This document shows positions 8,980 through 18,892 of a DNA stretch of 64,000 bases, piece by piece; the first letter of the stretch is position 1; each line of letters begins with the position of its first letter. The translations under genes were made by a program, and so were the position numbers. This DNA comes from Sandaracinus amylolyticus (GTDB lineage Bacteria > Myxococcota_A > Polyangia > Polyangiales > Sandaracinaceae). Location of the stretch: the NCBI RefSeq assembly GCF_021631985.1, contig NZ_CP070225.1, positions 3,968,001 through 4,032,000 of the forward strand, read 5' to 3'. A model generated the notes under the pieces. The model was not told the DNA's origin and ran no database searches. It saw only the letters and a program-made list of their open reading frames with translations.

Positions 8980-10170
8980 TCACTCGGCGAGCAGCGCCTC
9001 CATGCGCGCGCGCGCTTCACCGCCGGGGAAGCCCGCGAGATAGGCGCGCGCGGTGATCGCGGCGTCCTCGTCGCGCCCGAGCCGCGCCAGCAGCGAGGCA
9101 CGCATCGCGAGCGCGCGCTCCTCGAGCGGCGAGCCGCGCTCCGCGGCGTGGGTGCGATCGAGCACCGCGAGCGCAGCGTCGAGATCCCCCGCGCGCTCGC
9201 GCTGCGCCGCCGCGAGGAAGCCCGCGAGCGCGGCGCGCGTCGGCGTCAGGCTCGAGGCGGCGCGCTCGTACGCGCCCGCGGCATCGACGGTGTGCCCGAG
9301 CGCGCGATGGGCGTCGCCCTCGAGCATCGCCCAGTCGCCGCGCTCGGCGCGCGGAGGGCGCGCCGAGGCGATCGCGGAGAGCGCAGCCTCGAACTCGCCC
9401 CGATCGCAGAGCGCGCGGACGTGCGCGAGATCGATCGCGGGCTCGGCCCGAGCACGACGCACCGCCGGCGCTTCCTCGCTCGGGGCATGCACCGGCGTGT
9501 CGTCGCGCGGCGTCGCGACCCGATCGACGTCCTCGTGCTGCTCGCGCGCGTCCGCTTCGAGCCTGCGCTGCGCGGCGAGCGCGCCCCGCGACGCGAGCAC
9601 CTCGGGCACGCGCACCTGCGCGCTCGTCGCGTACGACTCGCCCGCGGCCAGCGCGCGCGTGCCGTGCGCGTCGTGCACCTCGACGCGTCCTTCGAACACC
9701 TCGACGCGCGTGCCGCGCGCCTCGACGCTCACCGCGAACACGGTGCCGCGCACGTGCACCGTCGCGTGCGGCGTGCGCACCTCGAACGCGCCGCCGACCC
9801 CGAGCGGCGCCACGTCGAAGAGCGCCGCGCCCTCGCCCAGGCGCCACACCGCGCGCTGGGGCTCCGGGCGCGACGACGCGATGCGCGTGCCCGCGGTCGC
9901 GTCGATGCGATGCGCACCGAGCGCGAGCTCCATCACGCCCTCCGGCGCGACCACGACCTCGGGCGCGCGCGGCGCCCACGCCAGCACGGCCGCCGCGGCG
10001 ACGGCGATCACGACGCCGCTCGCGATCATCGCGCGACGACGGCGCGCCGCCGCGCGCGATCGTGCGCGCCCGACGATCAACGCCTCGCGGATCACGGCTT
10101 CGGCGTCGCGCGCGGGCGGTACCGCGCGTCGCGACGCGGCGTCGGCGAGCCGATCGATCCCAATCTTCAT
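8980..10170 (-). CDS. FecR-type membrane protein with TPR-like C-terminus
   Basis: A 396-residue protein with a basic cytoplasmic N-terminus (about 47 residues), one membrane helix (about 48-65), a FecR-like periplasmic domain (ATVHVRGTVFAVSVEARGTRVEVFEGRVEVHD is its typical core) and an Ala-rich helical C-terminus suggestive of TPR repeats. The start codon overlaps the end of the upstream ECF sigma factor gene by 4 bp (ATGA), so the two are translated together. By analogy with FecR it may sense an envelope signal and control that sigma factor. The N-terminus lacks an obvious zinc anti-sigma motif, so this is inferred from context. Confidence 0.8.
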   Translation of the reverse strand: MKIGIDRLADAASRRAVPPARDAEAVIREALIVGRARSRAAARRRRAMIASGVVIAVAAAAVLAWAPRAPEVVVAPEGVMELALGAHRIDATAGTRIASSRPEPQRAVWRLGEGAALFDVAPLGVGGAFEVRTPHATVHVRGTVFAVSVEARGTRVEVFEGRVEVHDAHGTRALAAGESYATSAQVRVPEVLASRGALAAQRRLEADAREQHEDVDRVATPRDDTPVHAPSEEAPAVRRARAEPAIDLAHVRALCDRGEFEAALSAIASARPPRAERGDWAMLEGDAHRALGHTVDAAGAYERAASSLTPTRAALAGFLAAAQRERAGDLDAALAVLDRTHAAERGSPLEERALAMRASLLARLGRDEDAAITARAYLAGFPGGEARARMEALLAE

Positions 10171-10733
10171 CGCTCACCTCCCGCGACGTACGAGCCGAGC
10201 AAGGGATCGCCCGCGAGCGCGCGCTCGAGATCCGCGCGTGCGTGCTTCAGGCGCGCACGCAGCGTCTCCACGCTCACGCCCTCGATCGCCGCGGCCTCGT
10301 CGTGCGCGAGCTTCTCGATCGCGCAGAGCACGAACGCGTTGCGTCGCTTCTCGCTGAGCGCGGAGAGCGCCTCGTAGAAGCGCGCCATCGTGCGTCGATC
10401 CGAGAGCGCACGCTCGGGATCGCCGCCCTGCCCCTCGCGCTCGATCTCGCCGACGAGCTCGATGTGCGCCCGCGTCGTGCGGCGCTTCGCGAGCTCGCGC
10501 GCCGTGGTGCGCAGCACGATGCGATGCGCGTACGTGCGCACGCTCGAGTCGCCGCGGAACCGCTCGAGCGCGACGACCAGCTCGATCATCGACTCCTGCA
10601 CGAGGTCGTCGAGATCGGCGCGCGGCCCGGCGTACCGCGCGATCCAGCGGCGCGCGTCCGCGAGCAGATCGCGCAGCACCTGCTCGTCGACGCTCTCGCG
10701 CGCGTCCTCGCGCGCCCGCCGGAAGGGCCACAC
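10167..10733 (-). CDS. ECF-type RNA polymerase sigma factor
   Basis: A 188-residue protein of usual ECF length. Region 2 is recognisable at DLDDLVQESMIELVVALERF followed by SVRTYAHRIVLRTT, and region 4 at ALSEKRRNAFVLCAIEKLAHD with VETLRARLKHARADLERAL, the DNA-binding helix-turn-helix. It lies 1 bp after an outer-membrane-like protein gene and overlaps the FecR-type gene by 4 bp, so the three form one operon that probably couples an envelope signal to transcription. The target promoters are unknown. Confidence 0.88.
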   Translation of the reverse strand: MWPFRRAREDARESVDEQVLRDLLADARRWIARYAGPRADLDDLVQESMIELVVALERFRGDSSVRTYAHRIVLRTTARELAKRRTTRAHIELVGEIEREGQGGDPERALSDRRTMARFYEALSALSEKRRNAFVLCAIEKLAHDEAAAIEGVSVETLRARLKHARADLERALAGDPLLGSYVAGGER

Positions 10734-10734
10734 G

Positions 10735-11736
10735 TCAGTCCCACCGGTACTGGTACGAGAGCGTCAATGCGCCCTGCATCGACGGCCGCGAACGATCGAA
10801 CCCGTACGCATCGATCGAGTAGTCGAACATCAGCGCGTTGTGTCGGCCGAGCTCGAGCGTGAGGAACGCGCCCGCGCCGATGCCGAACGCGACGAGCTCC
10901 TCCGTCGGAGCCTCGACCGCTTGCACGTAGAGCCCGCCCTCGGCGTGCATCCCCATCTCCAACGCCGCGACCGAACCGAGCGGGATGCGGAACGACACCG
11001 CGATCGACGGGACGCCGAACGTCCCCTGGAACACCGCGCCTTCGATGCTCGACCAGCCCATCCCGCCGCGGAAGCGGAGACCGATCGCGGCCCACTCCGA
11101 GACGCGCCCGTAGAACGCGATCTGGCCCATGACGAGCCGCGGATCTTCGCCATCGAATCGATGCGCCAGCCCCAACCCTGCAATCGAGAACGCGAACGTC
11201 GCCGGACGACGCGACGCACCGAGCTCGGGCTCGTCGAGCTGGGGCGCGGGCTCTTCGACCGCGGCAGCCACAGGCGGCGGCGTGACGGGCTCGGGGTCGA
11301 CGACCGTCGCCGGCACCACGATCACCGGCTCTTCGTGCGCGGCCTCCACCAAGCTCGCCGCGAGCACCGCGACCACGCGCGCATCCACCACGTCCCACGC
11401 CTGTGCGGTCATCGCGTGCGCCGGTGCCGCGCGCGCCACGTCGAGCACCCGCACCTCCGCCGGCGCGAGCACGCGGCTCGGGAACACGACCCACACCACG
11501 TGCGTCGCGCCCGCCGCGCGCGCCTCGTCGCGCATCGCGGTGACCGTCGGATCTTCGCCCTCGAGCGGCGCGCCTTCGATCATCGCCGCGCGCCCCGCGA
11601 GCTCGAGCCGCAACGCCGACGTCATCTCCGCGCCGCGCTCGGCTGGCAGCCGCACCAACACCACGCGCTCGTCCGCGCGCGCCGTCGATGCCCCCATCAG
11701 CACGAACAGCAGCGTCCCCCAGATCGCTCGAGCCAT
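10735..11736 (-). CDS. predicted outer-membrane protein of the sigma/FecR operon
   Basis: A 333-residue exported protein: a signal peptide (IWGTLLFVLMGASTARAD), a roughly 120-residue soluble domain with an IEGAPLEGEDPTVTAM segment, a Pro/Glu-rich linker (VVDPEPVTPPPVAAAVEEP), and a C-terminal part of alternating strands ending in an aromatic-rich tail (LTLSYQYRWD), as in outer-membrane beta-barrels. It is the first gene of the operon with the ECF sigma factor and FecR-type gene. I do not recognise a named family; the barrel is inferred from the strand pattern and C-terminal aromatic residues. Confidence 0.65.
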   Translation of the reverse strand: MARAIWGTLLFVLMGASTARADERVVLVRLPAERGAEMTSALRLELAGRAAMIEGAPLEGEDPTVTAMRDEARAAGATHVVWVVFPSRVLAPAEVRVLDVARAAPAHAMTAQAWDVVDARVVAVLAASLVEAAHEEPVIVVPATVVDPEPVTPPPVAAAVEEPAPQLDEPELGASRRPATFAFSIAGLGLAHRFDGEDPRLVMGQIAFYGRVSEWAAIGLRFRGGMGWSSIEGAVFQGTFGVPSIAVSFRIPLGSVAALEMGMHAEGGLYVQAVEAPTEELVAFGIGAGAFLTLELGRHNALMFDYSIDAYGFDRSRPSMQGALTLSYQYRWD

Positions 11737-11838
11737 GTCGTCAGCCTCTGCCCGACCTCAGTGGGGCCGGCGCGGCAGAGTGGGACATCGCCCGAGCGCG
11801 CGCCGCGATCATTCGTGACCGCGGCGCGCTTGACTCGG

Positions 11839-12558
11839 TCACTGCACCAGGAACGTCACCTTCGCCGCGTACGAGCCGGGGTCGGGCATCGTCAGCCCGC
11901 GCACCGCGTCGACCACGCAGTCCACCGACTCCAGCGCCTGCGCGTCCGGCGCGCTCGCGCCCGCCGCGAGCACGCGCCCGCCCGGCGCGACGTACGCCGT
12001 CACGCGCACGCCGCTCACGCCGCAGCGCGTCGCGAGATCGGGCGCGCCGCTCAGCAGCGCCGGACCGATGTGGGTCGCCTCCCAGCTCGTCGGGGGACGC
12101 ACGTCCTCGGGCGGATCGAACGCGAAGCCCCACGTGAACTCGGCCTCGCCGCCGTGCGGGCGCGGGAAGCGCGCGCGACGCGCCACGTCGAGCACGCAGC
12201 GCTCGGCCTGGCGATCGCCGATCGTCGTCTGGCTCGGGAACACCCACGCGACGGTGCCGTCGGTGTGGATGCGGAACGAGAGGCGCACGTCGCCGCCGAG
12301 GAACTCGACCTCGCTCAGGCGCGGCGCGAGGCACCGCATGAACGCGTCCATGCGCGGCTGCAGCGCGTTGTCGACCTGGTCGGGGCGGATCGTACCGAGA
12401 AGGCCCGTGATCTGGCTGCCGTCGTCGCGCTCGGCGGGTCGCTCGGCGCCGGCCGTCGCGTCACCGCGCGCCGCCGTCTCCGTGCTCTCCGACGATCCGC
12501 CACAGCCCGCGACCGCAGCCGCGATCAGCACCACTGCCGCCCACCCGGTTCGATCCAT
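11839..12558 (-). CDS. AgmX/PglI C-terminal domain-like lipoprotein
   Basis: A 239-residue lipoprotein (AAVVLIAAAVAGC signal and lipobox). The stretch from VRLSFRIHTDGTVAWVFPSQ through AERCVLDVARRARFPRPHGG matches the pattern of the AgmX/PglI C-terminal domain, a TonB-like fold abundant in myxobacteria: a strand, hTDGxV, a conserved Cys, then FPxPxGG. A second similar half follows (GVSGVRVTAYVAPGGRVLAAG with VDCVVDAVRGLTMPDPG), so the domain may be duplicated. It stands alone between the sigma operon and an acyl-CoA dehydrogenase gene. The cell-surface role is unknown. Confidence 0.7.
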   Translation of the reverse strand: MDRTGWAAVVLIAAAVAGCGGSSESTETAARGDATAGAERPAERDDGSQITGLLGTIRPDQVDNALQPRMDAFMRCLAPRLSEVEFLGGDVRLSFRIHTDGTVAWVFPSQTTIGDRQAERCVLDVARRARFPRPHGGEAEFTWGFAFDPPEDVRPPTSWEATHIGPALLSGAPDLATRCGVSGVRVTAYVAPGGRVLAAGASAPDAQALESVDCVVDAVRGLTMPDPGSYAAKVTFLVQ

Positions 12559-12629
12559 CCGCCCGCTCCCTTTCTTGCGTCACTGGACGAGGGACGCGGG
12601 GCCTCGATGGCCGGCCCCGGGGCCCTGCT

Positions 12630-13772
<1,143 letters not shown>

Positions 13773-13865
13773 GGGGCGCGAACGTAGCGGGCGGCCCGGG
13801 ATGTCGGCAAGGTGACGCAGCGCGGCACGAGAGCCGACCACGCGGTCGGCTCTCGCCTTCCCGCA

Positions 13866-15575
13866 TCAGAGCTCGCAGCCGTCGACCACGCGCGCCGCGA
13901 CGCCCGCGATGCCCGCGACCCCTCGCGCCGGCGCCGCGCCCGCCGCGCCCGCTGCGCCTTCTTCGAGCGCGCCGAGATCGAGGCCGTCCACGTCGCTCTC
14001 GCAGAGCAGCGCCGCGATGCTCGATCCGCCGGGCCCACCCGCGCCCGAGCCGCCGATGCCGCCGGGCTGGCCCGCGCCGCCCACGCCGCCCGCGTACCCG
14101 CCCGCGCCGGGCTCGCCGCCCGCGCCCGCATCACCGCCCAGACCACCCGCCGCACCGCCGCCGCCCGCCGCGCCGTCGCCGCTCGTGAACGAGCATCCCG
14201 GCACCGCGATCCCCGAGCCGCTCACGAAGAGCGCGAACGAGCTGCCGCCCGCGCGACCACCACCGCCGCCGAGCCCGCCGCAGCCGCCCGATCCACCGCC
14301 GCCACCGCCGCCGCCGGTGCGCCCGTAGCCGCCCGCGTCGCAGCCCGATCCACCGCCGCCGCCGCCCGATCCGCCGAAGCCGGCCTCGCCGTCGTTGCCC
14401 GCGAAGCCGGCGCGAGGGGCCCACAGGCCGTCGACCACCGAGCCGCGCACCGTCGGCGCGCTCGCCGGGTCGCCGTTCACCGCGGCCTCGGTCGCACACG
14501 CGTTCCCGGGGCCACCGGGATCGCCGTCGTGATCGACGGGCACCGCGCAGCTGCACGAGTCGCCCGCGGTCCCGCCGCCGCAGCTCGTCAGCGATGGCGG
14601 CGAGCCCCCGCTCCGCGCGTCGTCGGGACCGGTGCCGCAGCCCGCGAGGTCGTCGCCACCGCCCGATCCGCCGTCGCCGCCGCGGGTGCGATCGAGCGTG
14701 ATCCCCGCGCAGACCGACACCGCGCCGGGCCCGCCGGGCTGCGAGTTGCCGTTCGCCTTCGTGCCGTCGGTGCCGCGCGCGCCCTGCACGCCGTCCTCTC
14801 CGTCCGTGCCCGCGATCCCGTCGTCACCGGGCGATCCCGCGCCCGCCTCGACGCGCAGCTCGCGCAGCACGAGGCCGCCGAGCTCGGGCAGCACCGGCGT
14901 GCTGTCCGCGACGCGCACGCCGTACACGTCGACGTTGCGCGACTCCGCGGGCGCCGGGCCGGCGACGATCGTGAAGCCCTCGAACACCGTCGGCGCGCTC
15001 ACGCCCTCCGCGACCACGCCCTCGATGCGATCGTTCTCGACGGTCGCGCTCTCGATGATCGTCTCGTTCGCGTCGTCGCGCGACCAGCGATCCTCGGCGT
15101 CGAACTGGCCGTACACCGACGTGCCGTTCTCGATCACGACGCGCTCGCGATACGTGCCCTTCGACACCGCGACCGCGTGCACGCGACCGGTCGCCGCGCC
15201 GCGCGCGACCGCGACCTCGATGCCGTGCGAGATGGTCGCGTAGGGCGCGTCGGCGGTGCCCTCGCCGGTCTCGTCGCTTCCCGTGGTCGCGACGTAGATG
15301 CAGTACGCCTGACGGCCGAACTCGTCCTCGAAGAACGCGTAGTCGGGGTTGCATCGCTGGGGCAGCAGCTCGCCCGCGTCGCCGCTCCACGCGTCGGGCT
15401 CGTCGTCGCGACCCGCGTCGACTTCCCCGTTGCCCCCGCCGGAGTCGATGCCGCCGCCGCCTGGACCCGAGTCGGGCGCGCGCCCGCTCCCTCCGTCCGC
15501 ACAACCCGCCACCGTGCTCGCGAGCACCCCGAAGCCGACCGCGAGCAGCCCTGCGACCCTCGAGACCACGTGCAT
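13866..15575 (-). CDS. Gly-rich (PGRS-like) surface lipoprotein
   Basis: A 569-residue lipoprotein (signal VAGLLAVGFGVLASTVAGC) with an Asp/Gly linker, then a domain with YCIYVATTGSDETGEGTADA and PYATISHGIEVAV, the typical start of a parallel beta-helix (DUF1565-like) repeat protein. The last 300 residues are dominated by GG, GGG and GGA runs with interspersed Cys pairs. Such low-complexity Gly-rich tails are common in myxobacterial surface proteins. The start is placed at the ATG at 15,575; the upstream in-frame extension is not signal-like. Function unknown; adhesion or matrix is a guess. Confidence 0.65.
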   Translation of the reverse strand: MHVVSRVAGLLAVGFGVLASTVAGCADGGSGRAPDSGPGGGGIDSGGGNGEVDAGRDDEPDAWSGDAGELLPQRCNPDYAFFEDEFGRQAYCIYVATTGSDETGEGTADAPYATISHGIEVAVARGAATGRVHAVAVSKGTYRERVVIENGTSVYGQFDAEDRWSRDDANETIIESATVENDRIEGVVAEGVSAPTVFEGFTIVAGPAPAESRNVDVYGVRVADSTPVLPELGGLVLRELRVEAGAGSPGDDGIAGTDGEDGVQGARGTDGTKANGNSQPGGPGAVSVCAGITLDRTRGGDGGSGGGDDLAGCGTGPDDARSGGSPPSLTSCGGGTAGDSCSCAVPVDHDGDPGGPGNACATEAAVNGDPASAPTVRGSVVDGLWAPRAGFAGNDGEAGFGGSGGGGGGSGCDAGGYGRTGGGGGGGGSGGCGGLGGGGGRAGGSSFALFVSGSGIAVPGCSFTSGDGAAGGGGAAGGLGGDAGAGGEPGAGGYAGGVGGAGQPGGIGGSGAGGPGGSSIAALLCESDVDGLDLGALEEGAAGAAGAAPARGVAGIAGVAARVVDGCEL

Positions 15576-15696
15576 GATCACCCCAAGAAAAGAGCCCCGC
15601 CCGAAGAATGCTTGCGCATTACAACAAATCGCGCGCGCATGGAACAGGGCGCCCGCACGATTCACGTGCGAGGGGGCGGCTCGGGGCGATTTCGGG
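15576..15696. other. intergenic region, locally AT-richer
   Basis: This 121-bp gap between the Gly-rich lipoprotein and the CoA-transferase gene contains TTGCGCATTACAAC, which is AT-rich for this genome. It probably holds the lipoprotein promoter, but no clear -35/-10 pair can be assigned. Confidence 0.3.
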
Positions 15697-16974
15697 TCAG
15701 ACCAAGAGCTTCCGCTCGACCGCGGCCGCGCGCAGCTCGGCGCGGAAGTCGGGGTGCGCGATCGAGATCAGCATCTCCGCGCGCTCGCGCAGCGAGCGAC
15801 CCCGCAGGTTCACGGCACCGTGCTCGGTGACGACCCACTGCACGTGACCGCGCGTCGTCACCACGCCCGAGCCCGGCGACAGCCGCGGCACGATGCGCGA
15901 GAGCGTCCCGTTCTTCGCGGTCGAGGGCAGCGCGATGAACGCCTTGCCGCCCGGGCTCTGCACGGCGCCGCGCACGAAGTCCATCTGCCCGCCGATGCCG
16001 CTCCAGATGCGATCCCCGATCGAGTCGGCGCACACCTGCCCGGTGAGATCGATCGCGATCGCGGAATTGATCGCCATCATCGCGTGCTGCGACGCGATCT
16101 CCACCGCGTCGTTCACCACGTCGCTCGGGTGGAACTCGATCGACGCGTTGTGATCGCAGTGCTCGTAGAGCTCGCGCGAGCCCATCGCGAACGACGTGAC
16201 GACGCGGTTCTTGAAGCGCGTCTTGCACGCGCCGGTCACCGCGCCGCTCTTCACGAGGCGCAGCACTCCGTCGCTGAACATCTCGGTGTGGATCCCGAGA
16301 TCGCTGCGCGAGTGGAGCGCGTCGAGCACGGCGTCGGGGATCGATCCGATCCCCATCTGCAGCGTCGCGCCGTCGGGGATCTGCGCCGAGACCAGCGCGC
16401 CGATCGCGCGCTCCACCGCGCCCGGCGGCTCGTCGTGGTGCTCGGGCAGCGGGCGATCGACGTGCACCGCGAGCGCGATGCGATCGACGTGCACCGCGGA
16501 GTTCCCGTCGGTGCGCGGGACTCGATCGTTGATCTCCGCGATCACGATCCGCGCGTGATCGACCGCGGCGCGCGCGCACGCGACCGACACGCCGAGGCGG
16601 CAGAAGCCGTGACGGTTCGGCGGCGAGACCTGCACCATCGCGACGTCGAGCGGCAGCGTGCCGTCGCGGAAGAGCGAGGGCACCTCCGAGAGGAACACCG
16701 GCGTGAAGTCGGCGCGCCCCGACTGCACCGCCTCGCGCACGTTCGCGCCGACGAAGAGCGCGTTGTGCCGCACGTGCCCCGCCATGTCCGGCGCGACGTA
16801 GGGCGCGGGCGCGTTCGTGTGCAGGTGCACGACCTCGACGTCGCGCAGCGCGCGAGCGCGCTCCGTCATCGCGGTGAGGAGCGAGACCGGCGCCATCGCG
16901 GCCTCGTGGAGATAGACGCGTTGTCCGCTCTCGATGGGAGCGACCGCCTCCTCGGGGCTCGACACGATGCGCAT
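15697..16974 (-). CDS. acetyl-CoA hydrolase / CoA-transferase family enzyme
   Basis: A 425-residue enzyme of the acetyl-CoA hydrolase/4-hydroxybutyrate CoA-transferase family, which moves CoA between carboxylic acids. Recognisable are VSPPNRHGFCRLGVSV, the GATLQMGIGSIPDAVLDAL loop and GIHTEMFSDGV, whose Glu is the residue expected to carry the CoA thioester. The C-terminal half has DFVRGAVQSPGGKAFIALPS. The start MRIVSSPEEAVAPI is chosen at 16,974; the frame continues 24 codons upstream but that part looks like leader sequence and overlaps the divergent gene at 17,025. The acyl specificity is not known. Confidence 0.88.
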   Translation of the reverse strand: MRIVSSPEEAVAPIESGQRVYLHEAAMAPVSLLTAMTERARALRDVEVVHLHTNAPAPYVAPDMAGHVRHNALFVGANVREAVQSGRADFTPVFLSEVPSLFRDGTLPLDVAMVQVSPPNRHGFCRLGVSVACARAAVDHARIVIAEINDRVPRTDGNSAVHVDRIALAVHVDRPLPEHHDEPPGAVERAIGALVSAQIPDGATLQMGIGSIPDAVLDALHSRSDLGIHTEMFSDGVLRLVKSGAVTGACKTRFKNRVVTSFAMGSRELYEHCDHNASIEFHPSDVVNDAVEIASQHAMMAINSAIAIDLTGQVCADSIGDRIWSGIGGQMDFVRGAVQSPGGKAFIALPSTAKNGTLSRIVPRLSPGSGVVTTRGHVQWVVTEHGAVNLRGRSLRERAEMLISIAHPDFRAELRAAAVERKLLV

Positions 16975-17024
16975 GCGTAGGTCTCGTACGCGCGGAGCGA
17001 CGTCCCGCAAGCTACAACGCCCGC

Positions 17025-17384
17025 ATGCTGGGGACGGAGCGAGCACGGTCGTTCGTGGACGAGTGGATCGACGCGTGGAATGCGCACGACATCGAGCGCA
17101 TCCTCGCGCACTGGGCCGACGACTGCGTGTTCGCGTCGCCGCGCATCGCCGCGGTGATGGGCGATCCGAGCGGCACGGTGCGCGGCAAGGACGCGCTGCG
17201 CGCGTACTGGTGGAAGGCGCTCGCGAGCGCGCCGCAGCTGCGCTTCGAGCTCGAGGAGGTCTACGTCGGCGTCGACTGCCTCGTGATCGGCTACCGCAAC
17301 CACCGCGGCCAGCGCTGCGCGGAGTGGCTGCGACTGGACCGCGAAGGACAAGCGGTCGAAGGCCGCGCGTCGTACGCGGGCTGA
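17025..17384 (+). CDS. SnoaL-like / NTF2-fold small protein
   Basis: A 119-residue protein with the usual length and pattern of the SnoaL-like NTF2 family: VDEWIDAWNAHDIERILAHWADDCVF, a GKDALRAYWWKAL helix, then beta strands ending YRNHRGQRCAEWLRLD. Family members bind or transform small ligands, or act as polyketide cyclases; this short form has no assigned reaction. It is divergent from the CoA-transferase gene. A cysteine-rich reading frame on the other strand overlaps its last codons. Confidence 0.8.
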   Translation: MLGTERARSFVDEWIDAWNAHDIERILAHWADDCVFASPRIAAVMGDPSGTVRGKDALRAYWWKALASAPQLRFELEEVYVGVDCLVIGYRNHRGQRCAEWLRLDREGQAVEGRASYAG

Positions 17385-17524
17385 CGCGCTCGGTCGTCGC
17401 CGCAGCCCGGGCACGGCGTCACGCCGACGTTCGAGCTCGCGATGCACGCCTCGCATCCGCAGGCGCCGAGCTCGTTCTCGAAGACCACCCGACAGAGCGC
17501 GCAGGAGCGCCCGACGATCTGCAT
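17291..17524 (-). CDS. small zinc-ribbon-like protein (overlaps 3' end of the SnoaL-like gene)
   Basis: A 77-residue frame. Its first 45 residues carry Cys pairs spaced like a zinc ribbon (CALC, then ACGCEAC, then CPGC), and it starts with MQIVGR. The C-terminal third runs antisense through the last 94 bp of the SnoaL-like gene and is Arg/Ser-rich, so either the overlap is genuine or the gene is shorter than it appears. I favour a real small protein from the cysteine pattern, but with low certainty. Confidence 0.42.
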   Translation of the reverse strand: MQIVGRSCALCRVVFENELGACGCEACIASSNVGVTPCPGCGDDRARQPAYDARPSTACPSRSSRSHSAQRWPRWLR

Positions 17525-17581
17525 TCGAGCGAGCGTAGCGCTTGACGCCGTTTCGCGTTTTCGCTAACTGTTCGGGCCCAC

Positions 17582-17654
<73 letters not shown>

Positions 17655-17675
17655 CAGAGATTCCGGAGTGATTAC

Positions 17676-17705
17676 GGCCCGTTGAGGTGGCACCCTCAGC
17701 GGGCC
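17676..17705. terminator. hairpin between tRNA-Gly and the integrase gene
   Basis: GGCCCGTTGAGG (17676-17687), loop TGGCAC, then CCTCAGCGGGCC (17694-17705) give a 12-bp stem with one G-U pair. It includes the integrase stop codon and could stop transcription from both sides. No T-run follows, so it is only a candidate. Confidence 0.4.
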
Positions 17706-18892
17706 GAGTTCTTCCGTCCCCTCCCACTTCCACCAGAACTTCCACTTCCACGCGCGACGCGGGACGTGGGGTGGACGAGGGCTGCGACCTTCGCGACGGC
17801 GCGCTGCTTCTCGCGGTCGCCGATCCAGTCGTAGTGGGTGGTCATTTCCTCGGTCACGTGGCCGGTGATCGAGCGCGCGACGTCGCCCGTCGTGACCTTC
17901 TTCGCGAGGTGATTGAACGTGTACCGCAGGCCGTGCGGCGAGATGACGGGCACCCCCGCCTTCGTGCACGCCGCGGCGAGCGGCTTCCGGAGCGAGCTCG
18001 GCTGCATGAGCGTTCCAGTAGTCGACGGGAACACGAGCCCCCGGCCGAGCCAGGGTGCCTGCTCCTCGAGCTGCGCGCGCCGATGCTCGGCGAGCGCCGT
18101 CCGGAGGATCTCCACGATCGGCACCTCGACTTCGGCGCCGGTCTTCTGCTCGTCGACGATCCCGCGCACGTGCGCGCGATCGAAGAGGATCGCGCCGCGC
18201 GCGTCGTTGATCTGCGACCACTCGAGCGCCGCGACCGCACCCCATCGCTGCGCGGTGAGCGCGAGCGTGAGCGTGATCGCGTACCACTGCGGGTAGTCGC
18301 GGCGGAGCACCTCGAGCACCTTGCGGAGCTCGTGCGCCTCGAGGCCCTTGCGCTTCTTCGGCTTCGGCACCCGGACTGCCGGCACGCGCGCGGCGGGGTC
18401 CCTGATCCCGAGGTCGTGGGTGATGTCGGCGAGCAGCTGGCGGAGCACCCGGAGGCGTCCGTTCACCGTCGTCGGCGAGATGGGCCGGGCGCTCTCGCCC
18501 TCGCCCACGGTCTGTGCGGACCACTCGTCGCGCAGCTCGACCACATCGTCGGGCGTGATCGCATCGACGTAGTAGTCACCGAGGCGCGGCACGATATGCA
18601 GGTCGATCACGTCCGCGTACGTGCGGCGCGTGCTCGCCCTGAGCGCGGGGAGCTTCGAACGCATCCACGAGGTCGCGGCATCTCCGAGGCGCTCCCGCGT
18701 GCGCGCCCCGCTGCTCGCTTCCTCCGTGCGTCGCAGATCGTCCCGCTTCGCCGAGGCCTCGGCTGCCGACTTCGCCTCGACGATCCTGATCACGTCTTTC
18801 GTTCTCCCCGTCTTCGGGTCGAGTGCCTTCACGCGCACTCTGTAGCGGCCGTCGCGGAGCCGCTGCACGCCGGGGTACTTGGTCCTCTCCAC
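17696..18892 (-). CDS. int: tyrosine site-specific integrase
   Basis: A 398-residue phage integrase that inserts and excises the element at tRNA-Gly. The N-terminal arm-binding part (YPGVQRLRDGRYRVRVKALD) is followed by a core SAM-like helical domain and the catalytic domain. The catalytic residues are visible: Arg in ALTAQRWGAVAALEW, Lys in DEQKTGAEVEVP, the HxxR of SPHGLRYTFNHLAKK, His in ITGHVTEE and the nucleophile Tyr in MTTHYDWIG. The GTG at 18,892 is preferred because AGGAGG precedes it, although the frame continues to 18,964. An excisionase-like gene overlaps its 5' part in another frame. Confidence 0.93.
   Translation of the reverse strand: MERTKYPGVQRLRDGRYRVRVKALDPKTGRTKDVIRIVEAKSAAEASAKRDDLRRTEEASSGARTRERLGDAATSWMRSKLPALRASTRRTYADVIDLHIVPRLGDYYVDAITPDDVVELRDEWSAQTVGEGESARPISPTTVNGRLRVLRQLLADITHDLGIRDPAARVPAVRVPKPKKRKGLEAHELRKVLEVLRRDYPQWYAITLTLALTAQRWGAVAALEWSQINDARGAILFDRAHVRGIVDEQKTGAEVEVPIVEILRTALAEHRRAQLEEQAPWLGRGLVFPSTTGTLMQPSSLRKPLAAACTKAGVPVISPHGLRYTFNHLAKKVTTGDVARSITGHVTEEMTTHYDWIGDREKQRAVAKVAALVHPTSRVARGSGSSGGSGRGRKNSAR

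Noticed and set aside
11745-11785. CTCTGCC ... GGCAGAG stem near 11,750-11,780 as a terminator.
   Set aside because: The loop is long, the stem is short and no T-run follows; too weak to list as a feature.
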